From positions 372,001 through 436,000 of the forward strand of contig JAVKCG010000004.1 in NCBI GenBank assembly GCA_040222875.1: 64,000 nt of DNA, given 5' to 3'. Position 1 is the stretch's first letter. Each line of letters opens with the position of its first letter. Under the pieces are notes generated by a model. That model ran no database searches. It was not told the DNA's origin and was given only the letters and a program-made list of their open reading frames with translations. The DNA comes from JAJCYL01 sp040222875. Its GTDB lineage: Bacteria; Bacteroidota; Bacteroidia; Cytophagales; Cyclobacteriaceae. Position numbers and translations under genes: made by a program. Shown one piece after another: positions 34,023 through 43,061 of this stretch.

Positions 34023-36244
34023 ATGATGTAATTGTTCATTATTAGGCTGCCCTCTTTCGTTGAATAAATATCAAGATCAAGAGGCCTAACCATTACCTCA
34101 TCAATTATTCCAGGCTGGTCTTTAAAAATAAGCTGATACTTGGTTTTCTCTGTTGGAGATAAAGGCGCTGATATCCTAATCCAATCTTCATAAATATCTG
34201 TCGCTTCCACACCTCGTAGATCCAGATAATTTTCAGAATCCAAATACAGTTCAACTTTCGGCACAGTAAGGACTTTTGGATCTAATCGCATCCAAAATGA
34301 CAGCTCATAATCTCCACCATTTTCAATTTTTAGATCAATTGTGTCAGCTACCCCGGTAAGCGATTTTGATCCTTTTCCAATAAAATGATGATCCGTTTGA
34401 AGGTCATTGAAAGAGTAGTGGATGAAATCCTGTGGTATCGATGCAGCAAAATAGGACGGTTTAAATTCGGTCAATGAATCTTTCTTGTTAATGAAATCTT
34501 CATAAACCACACCTTTTTTATCGTCAAACGCAGCGATAGGAAGCGAATAAAAAGTGACATCCTCAGATGATGTGATTAATGAAGCTTGCTCTACCAGGTT
34601 CCTTTGGTTTGGTTCTGTTATCTCACCTCTCGTGATCAGAAGCAAAGGTTTATCACTGAATCTATTCAGTATTTTTTTTTCAATTAACCCTGAGCTTACC
34701 AATTGAATGTTTTCCATGGACTGGCTCAGGGATGTCCTTGACATCTGTACATTTATCATTGGTAGTCCTGTTTTGTAAGCCCATTTAAAACCCGCTTCCA
34801 TCACTGGATGATACTCCTTATTAACTTTTTCCGACCCCACATGGACATAAGGTAAAACCATAATTGCCTGAAATTTATCTCCAGCGTTTTCTCCTGCTAA
34901 AGTTCTTTTGACTGGCTCATCATCGGTGTTGAAAACCAAATTCTGATGTCCACTGGCAGCATCTACATATACCAGATTGTTCCAGGTATCGTATGACCAC
35001 ACTGCGAGGGAAATGGTAACGATTGCCTTTCCCAGTACTGACCTGTTTTTTGCTTCTAGATTTTGATACAGCTTCCATAGTAGTACAGCATAAAATGAAG
35101 TTAGGATGTAATAAAACACCCAAGAAAATCTACCTAAGGAACGCATTTGTCTTAGCGGTTTTACTAAATCGTAAACCAGCTCAGGTATCCATTCATGAAT
35201 AGCACCGGTGCCCAAGAGATAAAAACATAATGCGGTAAGCGCACTGGTCAACAAAAACTTGTTTTCAATCAAGAATTGAGACCTGCCTACTAAGTCTGCA
35301 ATCAATAAATAAGCAAAACATGCTATGGCAGGCAACCCCAGCAGGCCTACGTAGGAGATGCCTTCAAAAGGACTGTTTCTGTAATTCAGTATTGGATCAA
35401 GAATATGTAACAGAGGCGGAATCTGAGGGAGAAATATAATCCCGAAAGAGGAACGGTAGTTACTTATGCCCCATGGCTGTTCTGGTCTGTCAGCTACCGG
35501 ATCTATACCATTGATAAGAAGGAATACACCAAAGGCAACCACCAAAACGCTGGCTGCAATTTTAAGATTGTTAGGCAGGTTTTTCTTGTCAAGTAAGCTG
35601 TCCCAAAGCAAAAATGACATCACAATCAAAACCGCCATCACGAAGAAATAAATATGTAGAAAGGCAAGGCTGCAAATGCTCAAATTAATCAGGAGGGTAT
35701 TTAGAAGGACCCTTCTTTTGGTGGTTATTTTCAACATCAGTAGCCAAACCATCGGTATTACGAACATGTAACTCAAGGTAATGTGAGGCACCGAACGATA
35801 AAGCTGAGGAGATACAAAAACAATTAATACTGATGAGAATGTGGCCAATAACGGGGCTATTTTAAAAAACCTGTGAATGCTATAAAGAATTTGTGCAGTG
35901 ATAATGATGGATATCAAAAACAGGTAATTCATTATTCCCACTGCGTAATCTGATATATTAAATAAGTGGTCATCAATCAGATTGAGGGTAAATGAGATTA
36001 TAGGTTGATTGTCTGTGAAAATATTAAGCTCACCAAAAGGATAGTTCATGCCAGTAAACCATATCCCGGAGTCAAATTTCAAATAGTAGGCGAATGTGAA
36101 ATAATTCTTAAGCTGATCTCCAGAGGCAGGGCCGATCATGTAGCTGTTGGGCTCTAATAAAATCTCGCTAAAGAAGATGTAGAGGATAAAACAACATGTG
36201 AAGAATAGTAGCAGCCTGTATAGCCGACCGTCGAATGAAAGCAC
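34016..36244 (-). CDS. Large multi-pass membrane protein, probable GT-C-type glycosyltransferase
   Basis: A 742-residue protein with about 11-13 transmembrane segments in residues 8-415 and a soluble C-terminal region (about 430-742) predicted extracytoplasmic. The N-terminal loop after helix 1 holds acidic residues (GDQLKNYFTFAYYL) where GT-C enzymes have their catalytic Asp. The soluble part ends in a beta-rich jelly-roll-like domain (about 620-742; GGDYELSFWMRLDPKVL, KVELYLDSENYLDL). This layout resembles GT-C transferases and YfhO-like proteins, but I cannot name a subfamily. It is divergent from the TPR gene and convergent with the GT2 gene, which it overlaps by 7 bases. Confidence 0.72.
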   Translation of the reverse strand: MLSFDGRLYRLLLFFTCCFILYIFFSEILLEPNSYMIGPASGDQLKNYFTFAYYLKFDSGIWFTGMNYPFGELNIFTDNQPIISFTLNLIDDHLFNISDYAVGIMNYLFLISIIITAQILYSIHRFFKIAPLLATFSSVLIVFVSPQLYRSVPHITLSYMFVIPMVWLLMLKITTKRRVLLNTLLINLSICSLAFLHIYFFVMAVLIVMSFLLWDSLLDKKNLPNNLKIAASVLVVAFGVFLLINGIDPVADRPEQPWGISNYRSSFGIIFLPQIPPLLHILDPILNYRNSPFEGISYVGLLGLPAIACFAYLLIADLVGRSQFLIENKFLLTSALTALCFYLLGTGAIHEWIPELVYDLVKPLRQMRSLGRFSWVFYYILTSFYAVLLWKLYQNLEAKNRSVLGKAIVTISLAVWSYDTWNNLVYVDAASGHQNLVFNTDDEPVKRTLAGENAGDKFQAIMVLPYVHVGSEKVNKEYHPVMEAGFKWAYKTGLPMINVQMSRTSLSQSMENIQLVSSGLIEKKILNRFSDKPLLLITRGEITEPNQRNLVEQASLITSSEDVTFYSLPIAAFDDKKGVVYEDFINKKDSLTEFKPSYFAASIPQDFIHYSFNDLQTDHHFIGKGSKSLTGVADTIDLKIENGGDYELSFWMRLDPKVLTVPKVELYLDSENYLDLRGVEATDIYEDWIRISAPLSPTEKTKYQLIFKDQPGIIDEVMVRPLDLDIYSTKEGSLIMNNYIIH

Positions 36245-36419
36245 CTACTGGATTTTTTGGCAAAAATAAAGGGATTTGTCCCTTAATCTATTGCCTTCCG
36301 CTAAATGGTTCAGGAGGTTAACATCAGGTAAACAAACCCTTGTTAACCCTAAGTAAACCCCTATATACCAACCTGTTACCCCTTCTTTGCGATAACGATT
36401 TCAAAACAAAACAATCGCA

Positions 36420-38189
36420 ATGAAACGTAAAATCCACAATACCCAGAACAACAATGAGTTTAAATCAATTGCTCTTTACCTGATTTTTCTTGCATCTGGC
36501 ACCATGATGTCAATGCTAGAGAAAGAGCCAGATTTTGAAGCCCCCCTTTTTGATAACCTCGGTGATTACCATCTTGATGTAACTACAGAAAGCCGTTATG
36601 CTGATAGATTTTTTAATCAGGGGGTCATTTGGGCAAACGGCTTCAATCATATGGAAGCTGCGAGGTCGTTTAAGGAAGCAGCAAGATTAGATCCACAATT
36701 CCCGATGGCTTATTGGGGCATTGCCTATGTATTGGGCCCTAACTACAATACTTCAGGCATGATGACTGATGATCGAAACGAAGTCATAAATGCTGCAAAA
36801 ATGGCATCAGAACTAGCTCCAAAAGCCAAACCTTGGGAAAAAAGTCTCATTACTGCCATTGCCGCTAAATATCCAGAGAATGGTGAAAGTGCCGATGAAG
36901 AAGCCTATATGAACGCCATGAAAGTCGCCTTCAATCAACATCCGGAAAATGACTTGATCGCCACATTATATGCTGAATCAATCATGAACATCCATGCATG
37001 GGATCTGTATGAAAAAAAAGGTGGCGCTCCAAAACCCTGGACACCAGAATTAGTAAGCGTGATCGAAAAAGCGCTGGAATTGAATCCACAAAATCCGTTA
37101 GCCAACCACTTGTACATTCACTCCATTGAGGCTTCATCTAAACCAGAAAGAGGAATTCCAAGTGCGGATAAATTAGTTAACCTGGTGCCAGGTTCAGGGC
37201 ATTTGGTCCACATGCCGTCGCACATTTATATCATCACCGGTGACTATGCGAAAGGATCGATGGTAAATGAAATGGCAGTGAAAGTTGATAGCGCCTACAT
37301 TGCACAATGCAAAGTTCAAGGTGTATACCCTAACATGTATTACCCTCACAATTACCACTTCCTGGCTGCCACCGCCGCCTTAGAAGGCAGAGGTGCCAGG
37401 TCTATAGAGGCTGCGTTTAAAACCGCTGATATTATCGATCGCAATTATCTTGATGAACCCGGCTTTGAAACGACACAGCACTTCATTACAATACCTTACA
37501 ATGTATTAGTAAAGTTTGCGCAATGGGAGAAAATCTTATCCCTCCCAAAACCCAAAAAATATTTAGAGTATCCTACCGCAATCTGGAGATATGCCAGAGG
37601 TATGGCTTATGCAAATACCGATAAGGTTGATCAGGCCAAAGCTGAGTTGGTCGAACTAAAGTTGATGCAAGATTCTGAGGGAATAAAGAAGATCAACATT
37701 TTCGAGATCAATACCGGGGCTGATGTTGTCGAAATCGCCATCAACGTACTTTCTGGAGAAATCAAGAAAGTGCAGGGAGACTATGAAGCAGCCGTTAACT
37801 TTTACCAATCAGCAATTAATGTAGAAGATCAGTTGACTTACACTGAGCCACCAGACTGGTTTTTCTCAGTGAGACATATGCTTGGCGATGTGTACATGCG
37901 TATGAAAAAATTCGAGTTGGCAGAGAAGGCATATCGGGAGGATCTTGCGTCGTTTCCAAAAAACGGTTTTGCGCTTAGTGGGCTTCACCACTCCCTTAAG
38001 GGTCAAGGCAAAATACCTGAAGCCAACAAGGTGCTTTTTGAGTTTCAAAAAGCCTGGAAAAATGCTGACTCAGAGTTGAAATTTTCAAGGATTGATCCGG
38101 CTAAGAGAAAGAACCTCGCCATCAACATTCGCCCAGACTCACCTGATGAATTGATCTATATGGCAGGCACTTTCTGCACTTTTAATTGA
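36420..38189 (+). CDS. TPR-repeat protein, probably periplasmic
   Basis: A 589-residue protein. A hydrophobic segment near the N terminus (about 17-31, IALYLIFLASGTMMS) would export or anchor it. TPR units run through the rest: GVIWANGFNHMEAARSFKEA, ARLDPQFPMAYWGIAYVLG, VSVIEKALELNPQNPLANHL and GDVYMRMKKFELAEKAYRED. HMPSHIYIITGDYAKG is a typical segment of this uncharacterised family found in marine Bacteroidota and Proteobacteria. No enzyme domain is seen. The intergenic region ahead (36245-36419) has a GGTTAAC/GTTAACC inverted repeat but no clear promoter. A palindromic repeat follows the gene. Confidence 0.8.
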   Translation: MKRKIHNTQNNNEFKSIALYLIFLASGTMMSMLEKEPDFEAPLFDNLGDYHLDVTTESRYADRFFNQGVIWANGFNHMEAARSFKEAARLDPQFPMAYWGIAYVLGPNYNTSGMMTDDRNEVINAAKMASELAPKAKPWEKSLITAIAAKYPENGESADEEAYMNAMKVAFNQHPENDLIATLYAESIMNIHAWDLYEKKGGAPKPWTPELVSVIEKALELNPQNPLANHLYIHSIEASSKPERGIPSADKLVNLVPGSGHLVHMPSHIYIITGDYAKGSMVNEMAVKVDSAYIAQCKVQGVYPNMYYPHNYHFLAATAALEGRGARSIEAAFKTADIIDRNYLDEPGFETTQHFITIPYNVLVKFAQWEKILSLPKPKKYLEYPTAIWRYARGMAYANTDKVDQAKAELVELKLMQDSEGIKKINIFEINTGADVVEIAINVLSGEIKKVQGDYEAAVNFYQSAINVEDQLTYTEPPDWFFSVRHMLGDVYMRMKKFELAEKAYREDLASFPKNGFALSGLHHSLKGQGKIPEANKVLFEFQKAWKNADSELKFSRIDPAKRKNLAINIRPDSPDELIYMAGTFCTFN

Positions 38190-38194
38190 GTTTG

Positions 38195-38272
38195 CCTTTT
38201 TCTGAGCGTTAGCGAAGAATCTGTTTAGATATAACAGAAAACGTTTACAGATTCATCGCTACGCTCTGAATT
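38195..38272. repeat. Imperfect palindromic intergenic element, copy 2
   Basis: The left arm CTGAGCGTTAGCGAAGAATC (38202-38221) pairs with ACAGATTCATCGCTACGCTC (38247-38266), a 22-base arm with two mismatches and one bulge. The arms share their core with copy 1 at 13055-13195. It sits between two convergent genes. Confidence 0.75.
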
Positions 38273-38295
38273 AGGTGACTTAAAAGGATTTTTAT

Positions 38296-38715
38296 TCAAA
38301 ATGGCAGATCATCATCCTCCATTTGAGGCTTACTGTCCATTGAGCTCTTTAACCACTCTGGTTCACTTGGGGCAGGTGCATCAGTAGGTGACTTGGTTGA
38401 GGTCGGAGCGGGGGCGGCCTGTTCCATGGTGGCTCCCTGAACCGGGTCAATTCGCCATGCTTGTAGAGAGTTAAAATATTTTACCTCTCCTTGCGGGTCG
38501 GTCCACTTTCTCCCCTTTAAATTGAAGTTCACTTCAATCTCATCGCCAACGTTAAAAGGATCTACCAGTGCACATCTGTCCTGAATCATTTCAAATTTCA
38601 CAAATTCAGGATACATCGGGTTCTCCGCATATTCAATTACAAACTCCCTTTTTTGAAAGGTATCTGTGACCTTTACAGTATCAAATTTCTCTATCAGTTT
38701 TCCTTTAATATTCAT
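38296..38715 (-). CDS. DUF3127 protein with SSB-like acidic tail
   Basis: A 139-residue protein. The DUF3127 domain (about 1-90) is recognised by MNIKGKLIEKFDTVKVTDTF, QKREFVIEYAENPMYPEFVK and GDEIEVNFNLKGRKWTDPQG, a pattern of OB-fold strands. A Pro/Ala-rich linker follows (about 100-125) and the protein ends in MEDDDLPF, the same kind of acidic tip by which single-stranded-DNA-binding proteins recruit repair enzymes. The domain has been found in phage and Bacteroidota proteins without an assigned role. A DNA-binding role is inferred from the fold plus tip. Its start overlaps the PIN-toxin frame by 11 bases; the antitoxin and DNA polymerase IV genes lie just upstream on the same strand. Confidence 0.85.
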   Translation of the reverse strand: MNIKGKLIEKFDTVKVTDTFQKREFVIEYAENPMYPEFVKFEMIQDRCALVDPFNVGDEIEVNFNLKGRKWTDPQGEVKYFNSLQAWRIDPVQGATMEQAAPAPTSTKSPTDAPAPSEPEWLKSSMDSKPQMEDDDLPF

Positions 38716-39120
38716 TAGCTAAAATTTTTTCAAAATCTTTGAACTCAATAATGGCTGTGTTTTTAATCTGCTTTAAAACTAACAAATCCTTATCACCAGT
38801 CACCAGAAAATCAGCATCTGAATCAACAGCCAAACCTAAAAGAAAGTTGTCCTTGGGGTCTCTACTTAATTCAATTTTGGTTTTACAGATAACATTGATT
38901 GTCGATTCTTCGATGAGGTCTAAAATCTCAACAATGTTTTGCTTGGTAAAATATTGTTCGAATTTTTTCTACTCGCTACTTCAATAAATTCAATAATTAG
39001 TTCATCATTAATTATCCATTTCAGAATACCACCCTCAATTAAACTGGGGAGCTTAGAAAGCCTTTTACCAAGAAGAATAGAGATTAAAATATTTGTATCA
39101 AAAATGACTTTATAGGTCAT
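38705..39120 (-). pseudogene. PIN-domain toxin (VapC-like), interrupted by a single-base frameshift
   Basis: The first frame starts at 39120 with MTYKVIFDTNILISILLGKR, the PIN start with its catalytic Asp, and runs to residue 66 where it stops. The frame shift lies at the T6 run 38963-38968 (A6 on the coding strand). With one more A the sequence continues RKKFEQYFTKQNIVEILDLI, then IELSRDPKDNFLLGLAVDSD, ADFLVTGDKDLLVLKQIKNT and on to the stop at 38705-38707, giving a normal-length PIN protein of about 138 residues with all acidic motifs. It may be a real mutation, a sequencing error in a homopolymer, or phase variation. The start overlaps the antitoxin gene by 11 bases. Confidence 0.85.
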
Positions 39121-39322
39121 GTTTTCCCTCTGAAAAACGCTTTTGCCTTACTACTTCAACTTCCGTTTCGATCTCCTCATCTGAAATTCGTTGGCTACTT
39201 AAAGCACTTAGAAGTCCATTAAACCGATCTACATACGTACTTCGTCTAATTTCATTTAGAATCTCTGATTGCTCCTTGGGGTTGAGCTCTCTTATTTGTG
39301 ATATGAGTTCCTCTTTTGACAT
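39110..39322 (-). CDS. Antitoxin of a PIN toxin-antitoxin pair
   Basis: A 70-residue acidic protein (MSKEELISQIRELNPKEQSE, then RRSTYVDRFNGLLSALS and EEIETEVEVVRQKRFSEGKHDL). It is not a classic AbrB or ribbon-helix-helix by eye, but size, charge and position fit: its last 11 bases overlap the start of the PIN toxin gene on the same strand, and such N-terminally helical antitoxins are common partners of PIN proteins in Bacteroidota. It probably binds and silences the toxin and represses the operon; that is inference. It lies 4 bases after the dinB gene. Confidence 0.75.
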   Translation of the reverse strand: MSKEELISQIRELNPKEQSEILNEIRRSTYVDRFNGLLSALSSQRISDEEIETEVEVVRQKRFSEGKHDL

Positions 39323-39326
39323 TGGT

Positions 39327-40397
39327 TTAGAACTCCAAAGTTAACTGTCCATCTGGATATATATCATTTTCTTCCAAATTCGAAACAGAAAGCCCCAGTA
39401 ACCGAACATCTTTTTCACCCAAATCACATTGTCCTAGCAACTCCCTTGTTACCTCCAAAATCAACTCCAAAGAATCAAATCTTTGAACCAGGGTTTTGCT
39501 TCTGGTAATCTGCTTAAAATCTGAATACTTAAGTTTCAAGGTTAAAGTTCTTCCGAAACCCTCCACCTTCTCCATTCTTTTAAACATGGTTTTGGCAATC
39601 TTCTTGAGCTCATCCATCATTTCATCAAAAGTGATCAGGTCGTTCTCAAAAGTGTTTTCTGCGGCTATGGATTTCCTTGGCCTGTCTGGCATAACTGGCC
39701 TCGAATCATCGGCCCTCACAATGTTATAATAGTGTTTTCCCGCTTTGCCAAAAACCTGAACCATCCGGTTCAATTCCCACTTTTTCAAATCTGAACCAAT
39801 CATGATTCCCATTTGATGCATGCGTTTGGCAGTGACCTTACCGATGCCGTGAAACTTACTGACAGGTAAGCGTTCCACAAATTCTTCAGCCTGTTCTGGT
39901 GGTATCAGAAAAAGGCCATCCGGTTTATCCTGATCGGAAGCAATTTTAGCCAAGAACTTATTGATGGAGATACCAGCTGAAGCATTGAGTTCGGTCGTTT
40001 CCTTTATCCGGCGTTTGATTTCCTTTGCGATCAAGGTAGCGGACGGCATCCCCATTTTATTATTGGTTACATCCAGATAAGCTTCGTCAAGGGAGAGTGG
40101 TTCGACCAGATCGGTGTACTCATAAAAAATCTCTCTGATTTGTTTAGATACCTGGCTGTAAACTTCAAATCTTGGCCTAACAAAAATGATGTCTGGGCAA
40201 CGCCTAAATGCAGTCACTGATGGCATTGCAGAATAAACACCAAATTTTCTTGCCTCATAGCTGGCCGCAGCAACAACGCCCCTTTTGCTGCTCCCTCCTA
40301 CTGCAACAGGCTTACCCCTCAATTCAGGATTGTCCCGCTGCTCAACAGACGCATAAAATGCGTCCATGTCAATATGGATGATTTTGCGAACCTCCAT
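39327..40397 (-). CDS. dinB: DNA polymerase IV (Y-family translesion polymerase)
   Basis: A 356-residue Y-family polymerase. The palm has HIDMDAFYASVEQRDNPEL (catalytic Asp at 9 and 11) and DLVEPLSLDEAYLDVT (catalytic DE at about 104-105). AAASYEARKFGVYSAMPS is the fingers region, KFHGIGKVTAKRM the helix-hairpin-helix of the thumb (about 180), and the little finger follows. The last residues (YPDGQLTLEF) resemble a beta-clamp-binding tail. It copies past damaged bases. It is followed by the antitoxin, PIN and DUF3127 genes on the same strand with gaps or overlaps of at most 11 bases, so all could be one transcript. Confidence 0.96.
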   Translation of the reverse strand: MEVRKIIHIDMDAFYASVEQRDNPELRGKPVAVGGSSKRGVVAAASYEARKFGVYSAMPSVTAFRRCPDIIFVRPRFEVYSQVSKQIREIFYEYTDLVEPLSLDEAYLDVTNNKMGMPSATLIAKEIKRRIKETTELNASAGISINKFLAKIASDQDKPDGLFLIPPEQAEEFVERLPVSKFHGIGKVTAKRMHQMGIMIGSDLKKWELNRMVQVFGKAGKHYYNIVRADDSRPVMPDRPRKSIAAENTFENDLITFDEMMDELKKIAKTMFKRMEKVEGFGRTLTLKLKYSDFKQITRSKTLVQRFDSLELILEVTRELLGQCDLGEKDVRLLGLSVSNLEENDIYPDGQLTLEF

Positions 40398-40407
40398 TTG
40401 AAAATGC

Positions 40408-41265
40408 TTACGATAGGAGTTCCTTTAAAGCTCCAAAATATTCCATTTTAGCAGACGCCATTTTTGCCCCTAATTTTCCAGCCTCCTCAATTGATGCCCC
40501 GGATGCCCTTTTAAAAAGATAACCTGCCATATAGGTGTCTCCACATCCTGTTGCATCCAATATTTGTTTCGGCTCATAGGCTTTGATTTTATGAATTTTA
40601 CCCTCCGAAGCAACCAACGAACCTTTAAGTCCAAGGGTTAAAACCACTTCTTTCGCACCTTTTTCAATTAGGTATTCACACGCCAGCTCTGGCGTTCTTC
40701 GACCAGTGAGGGCGTAACTCTCTTCCTCATTCACTTTTAAAATATCAATCAGTGGTAAACCCTTCAGCTTCTTTTTCCAGTCTTTCGGGACAATCTCAGT
40801 ACCCTTTTGCTTCCTTAATAAGCCCTGAGCATCAAGGGATATTTTGCCTTTTGTAGCCAAGAACTTCAGCAATTTAAGGGGGATATCTCCCTTCAAAAGT
40901 GGTCCCAAATGAAACCATTTCGATTCTATATTTTTCAATTCTTTTTTTGAGAAGGGATCGGCCTGTTTGAAAACTTTTTGTGATCTATCATCGGGTGAAT
41001 TTGAATGATAGGTATTCTGAAAGAATGTAATCTCCTTGCTTGGCAGAGTTAAAACATGATCTGTATTGACTGCATCCCTGTAATTTCCTGAAGAAAGCTC
41101 ATGAGCATATTCTTCGGATAATTTTGTCACTAATAAGTGTTTAACCCCTAATAGCTGAAGAGCGGCGGTGAAATAATAAGCAGTGCCACCCGGTAAACGG
41201 CGTTCTTCAGTCGGGGTGATTATCTCATCTTTAGTAATATGACCGATGCAACAGATATCATACAT
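40408..41265 (-). CDS. PfkB-family sugar or nucleoside kinase
   Basis: A 285-residue ribokinase-like protein. The N-terminal YDICCIGHITKDEIITPTE and LPGGTAYYFTAALQLLG are typical, as is the C-terminal PfkB signature DATGCGDTYMAGYLFKRASG (about 235-254) with the catalytic Asp of GCGD and the anion hole. The substrate is not determinable. It lies divergently from an SSS-family symporter across about 185 bases, which suggests uptake and phosphorylation of the same solute, but that is inference. Its 3' end is 10 bases from the dinB start. Confidence 0.9.
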   Translation of the reverse strand: MYDICCIGHITKDEIITPTEERRLPGGTAYYFTAALQLLGVKHLLVTKLSEEYAHELSSGNYRDAVNTDHVLTLPSKEITFFQNTYHSNSPDDRSQKVFKQADPFSKKELKNIESKWFHLGPLLKGDIPLKLLKFLATKGKISLDAQGLLRKQKGTEIVPKDWKKKLKGLPLIDILKVNEEESYALTGRRTPELACEYLIEKGAKEVVLTLGLKGSLVASEGKIHKIKAYEPKQILDATGCGDTYMAGYLFKRASGASIEEAGKLGAKMASAKMEYFGALKELLS

Positions 41266-41464
41266 GAGGGTTGAAGTTAATTACATCTGGCAATGAGCTT
41301 TAAATAAATTGCAGTCATTCCGAATTTTTGAGATCGATAGATTAAAAAAATATGGGAATCTCTCCAAACACCAAGGTCTGCGTCTTCACAGACCATCAGA
41401 TAGGGGCAGCAATCCAGGTTGACCTTCTCTTGAACTAACTTTTAATATATTGGGCGATCTTCCC

Positions 41465-43039
41465 ATGACTATATTTTGGTTCATATCATTTTTGCTTTTT
41501 GTCGCCGGCTATTCCTGGTGGAAGTTGAGAGGCGAAAACCTTAAAAGCCAGGAGGGCTACTTCCTTGGTGGCCGGTCATTGACAGGGGTCGTTATTGCCG
41601 GATCCATGTTGTTGACCAATATCTCAACTGAGCACTTGATAGGTATGAATGGCTCCGCCTACCGTAACGGTTTTATAATTATTGCCTGGGAGGTAACCTC
41701 AGCAATTGCATTAGTAATTGGGGCACTTTATTTCATCCCCCGGTATCTAAAAATGGGACTCACTACTATACCTGAATTCCTTGAATACCGCTTTGACAGT
41801 TTTACCAGAACCGTTGTATCCTCATTTTTGATCGTCTCATTTGCTGTTACGCTGCTCCCGATTGTGCTGTACACCGGGGCAATCAATTTCGAAAGCATCT
41901 TTGAAATATCGACTCGGCTCAACATATCAAAAACGGAAGGACTTTGGTATACCGTGATTGCGATCGGTGGAATTGGATCGGTATATGCCATATTCGGTGG
42001 ACTTAAAGCAGTAGCACATTCAGATACCATTAATGGTTATGGATTACTCATAGGCGGCTTACTCATACCGGCATTGGCCTTATGGGACATTGGAAATGGA
42101 AACATCCTGACTGGCTTGAATGAAGTCTATGAAAACAGCCCCGAAAAATTCAATGTGATAGGAGCGGCTGATTCAGTGCTGCCATTCGAGGTATTATTCA
42201 CAGGCTTGATAATTAATCAGCTTTATTTCTGGTGCATGAATCAGGCGATCATTCAAAGGGCCCTGGGAGCAAAAAACTTAGTTGAGGCACAAAAAGGCTT
42301 GATATACACTGGGGTTTTAAAAATTCTAATACCTCTGGTAATCGTTGTTCCTGGGGTGATTTGCTTCTATTATTTCGGAGATCAATATTATGGCAACTCT
42401 GACATTATTTATCCTGAGTTGGTCAAGCGGGTGCTGCCATTAGGGTTAACGGGAATTTTTGCGGCAATAGTAATGGGTGCTGTGTTGAGCACTTTCAACA
42501 GTGTGCTCAACAGTGCAGCCACTCTTTTTAGCATTGATATTTACAAGAAGCATTTCAATCCTGCGGGAAATGACAAAACTGTGGTTGGGCTTGGCAAACT
42601 AGTCTCTATTATTTTGGCAATCACCTCAATTATCATTGCCCCATTTGTAGCCAATGCCCCTGATGGCCTTTACCAACTGATGCAACAACTCAACGGCATT
42701 TTCTTCATCCCCATTGCCTCAATCATGATTGCTGGTTTTTTCTTTCCGAAAATATCAGCTAATGGCGCCAAAGCTGGCTTATTTACGGGACTAGGTTTTT
42801 ACATCCTCACCACTTTCATCTTTAATGTTGACATCCATTTTGTTCACATCTGGGGTATAGAGTTCATCCTCAATTTTATTGTAATGGTCGGTGTGTCTTA
42901 CATTTCGCCAAACAAGCAGGTTTTTAACCTTCGTGACATTGGGGTAGTTGAAATGAAACATTGGCCATTAGCTAAACCCATTGGCATCATTCTTACAATC
43001 ATTACCATTGCTATTTACATTTGGCTGGGAGATTTTTAG
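41465..43039 (+). CDS. Sodium:solute symporter (SSS/SLC5 family)
   Basis: A protein of about 524 residues with 13-14 transmembrane helices. LKSQEGYFLGGRSLTGVVIAG and SMLLTNISTEHLIGMNGSAY (about 25-65) form the helix 1 sodium-site region, and later LSTFNSVLNSAATLFSIDIY is the typical helix 8 motif of SGLT-like carriers. QLNGIFFIPIASIM and NFIVMVGVSYISP are also normal. The ATG at 41465 is preferred over a TTG at 41450. It probably imports a sugar or polyol with sodium, as suggested by the divergent PfkB kinase. The 184 bases between the two genes have a small GGTCTG/CAGACC hairpin near 41373 and no other feature. Confidence 0.9.
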   Translation: MTIFWFISFLLFVAGYSWWKLRGENLKSQEGYFLGGRSLTGVVIAGSMLLTNISTEHLIGMNGSAYRNGFIIIAWEVTSAIALVIGALYFIPRYLKMGLTTIPEFLEYRFDSFTRTVVSSFLIVSFAVTLLPIVLYTGAINFESIFEISTRLNISKTEGLWYTVIAIGGIGSVYAIFGGLKAVAHSDTINGYGLLIGGLLIPALALWDIGNGNILTGLNEVYENSPEKFNVIGAADSVLPFEVLFTGLIINQLYFWCMNQAIIQRALGAKNLVEAQKGLIYTGVLKILIPLVIVVPGVICFYYFGDQYYGNSDIIYPELVKRVLPLGLTGIFAAIVMGAVLSTFNSVLNSAATLFSIDIYKKHFNPAGNDKTVVGLGKLVSIILAITSIIIAPFVANAPDGLYQLMQQLNGIFFIPIASIMIAGFFFPKISANGAKAGLFTGLGFYILTTFIFNVDIHFVHIWGIEFILNFIVMVGVSYISPNKQVFNLRDIGVVEMKHWPLAKPIGIILTIITIAIYIWLGDF

Positions 43040-43061
43040 ATTAGTACATTCTTAAGCAAAT

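Noticed and set aside
36245..36419. Possible regulatory repeat GGTTAAC/GTTAACC in the divergent region
   Set aside because: Only a 7-base inverted pair with no further copies; too weak to list as an operator.
38739..38987. 82-residue plus-strand open frame
   Set aside because: It is the reverse-strand shadow of the frameshifted PIN gene, whose protein similarity is clear on the minus strand.
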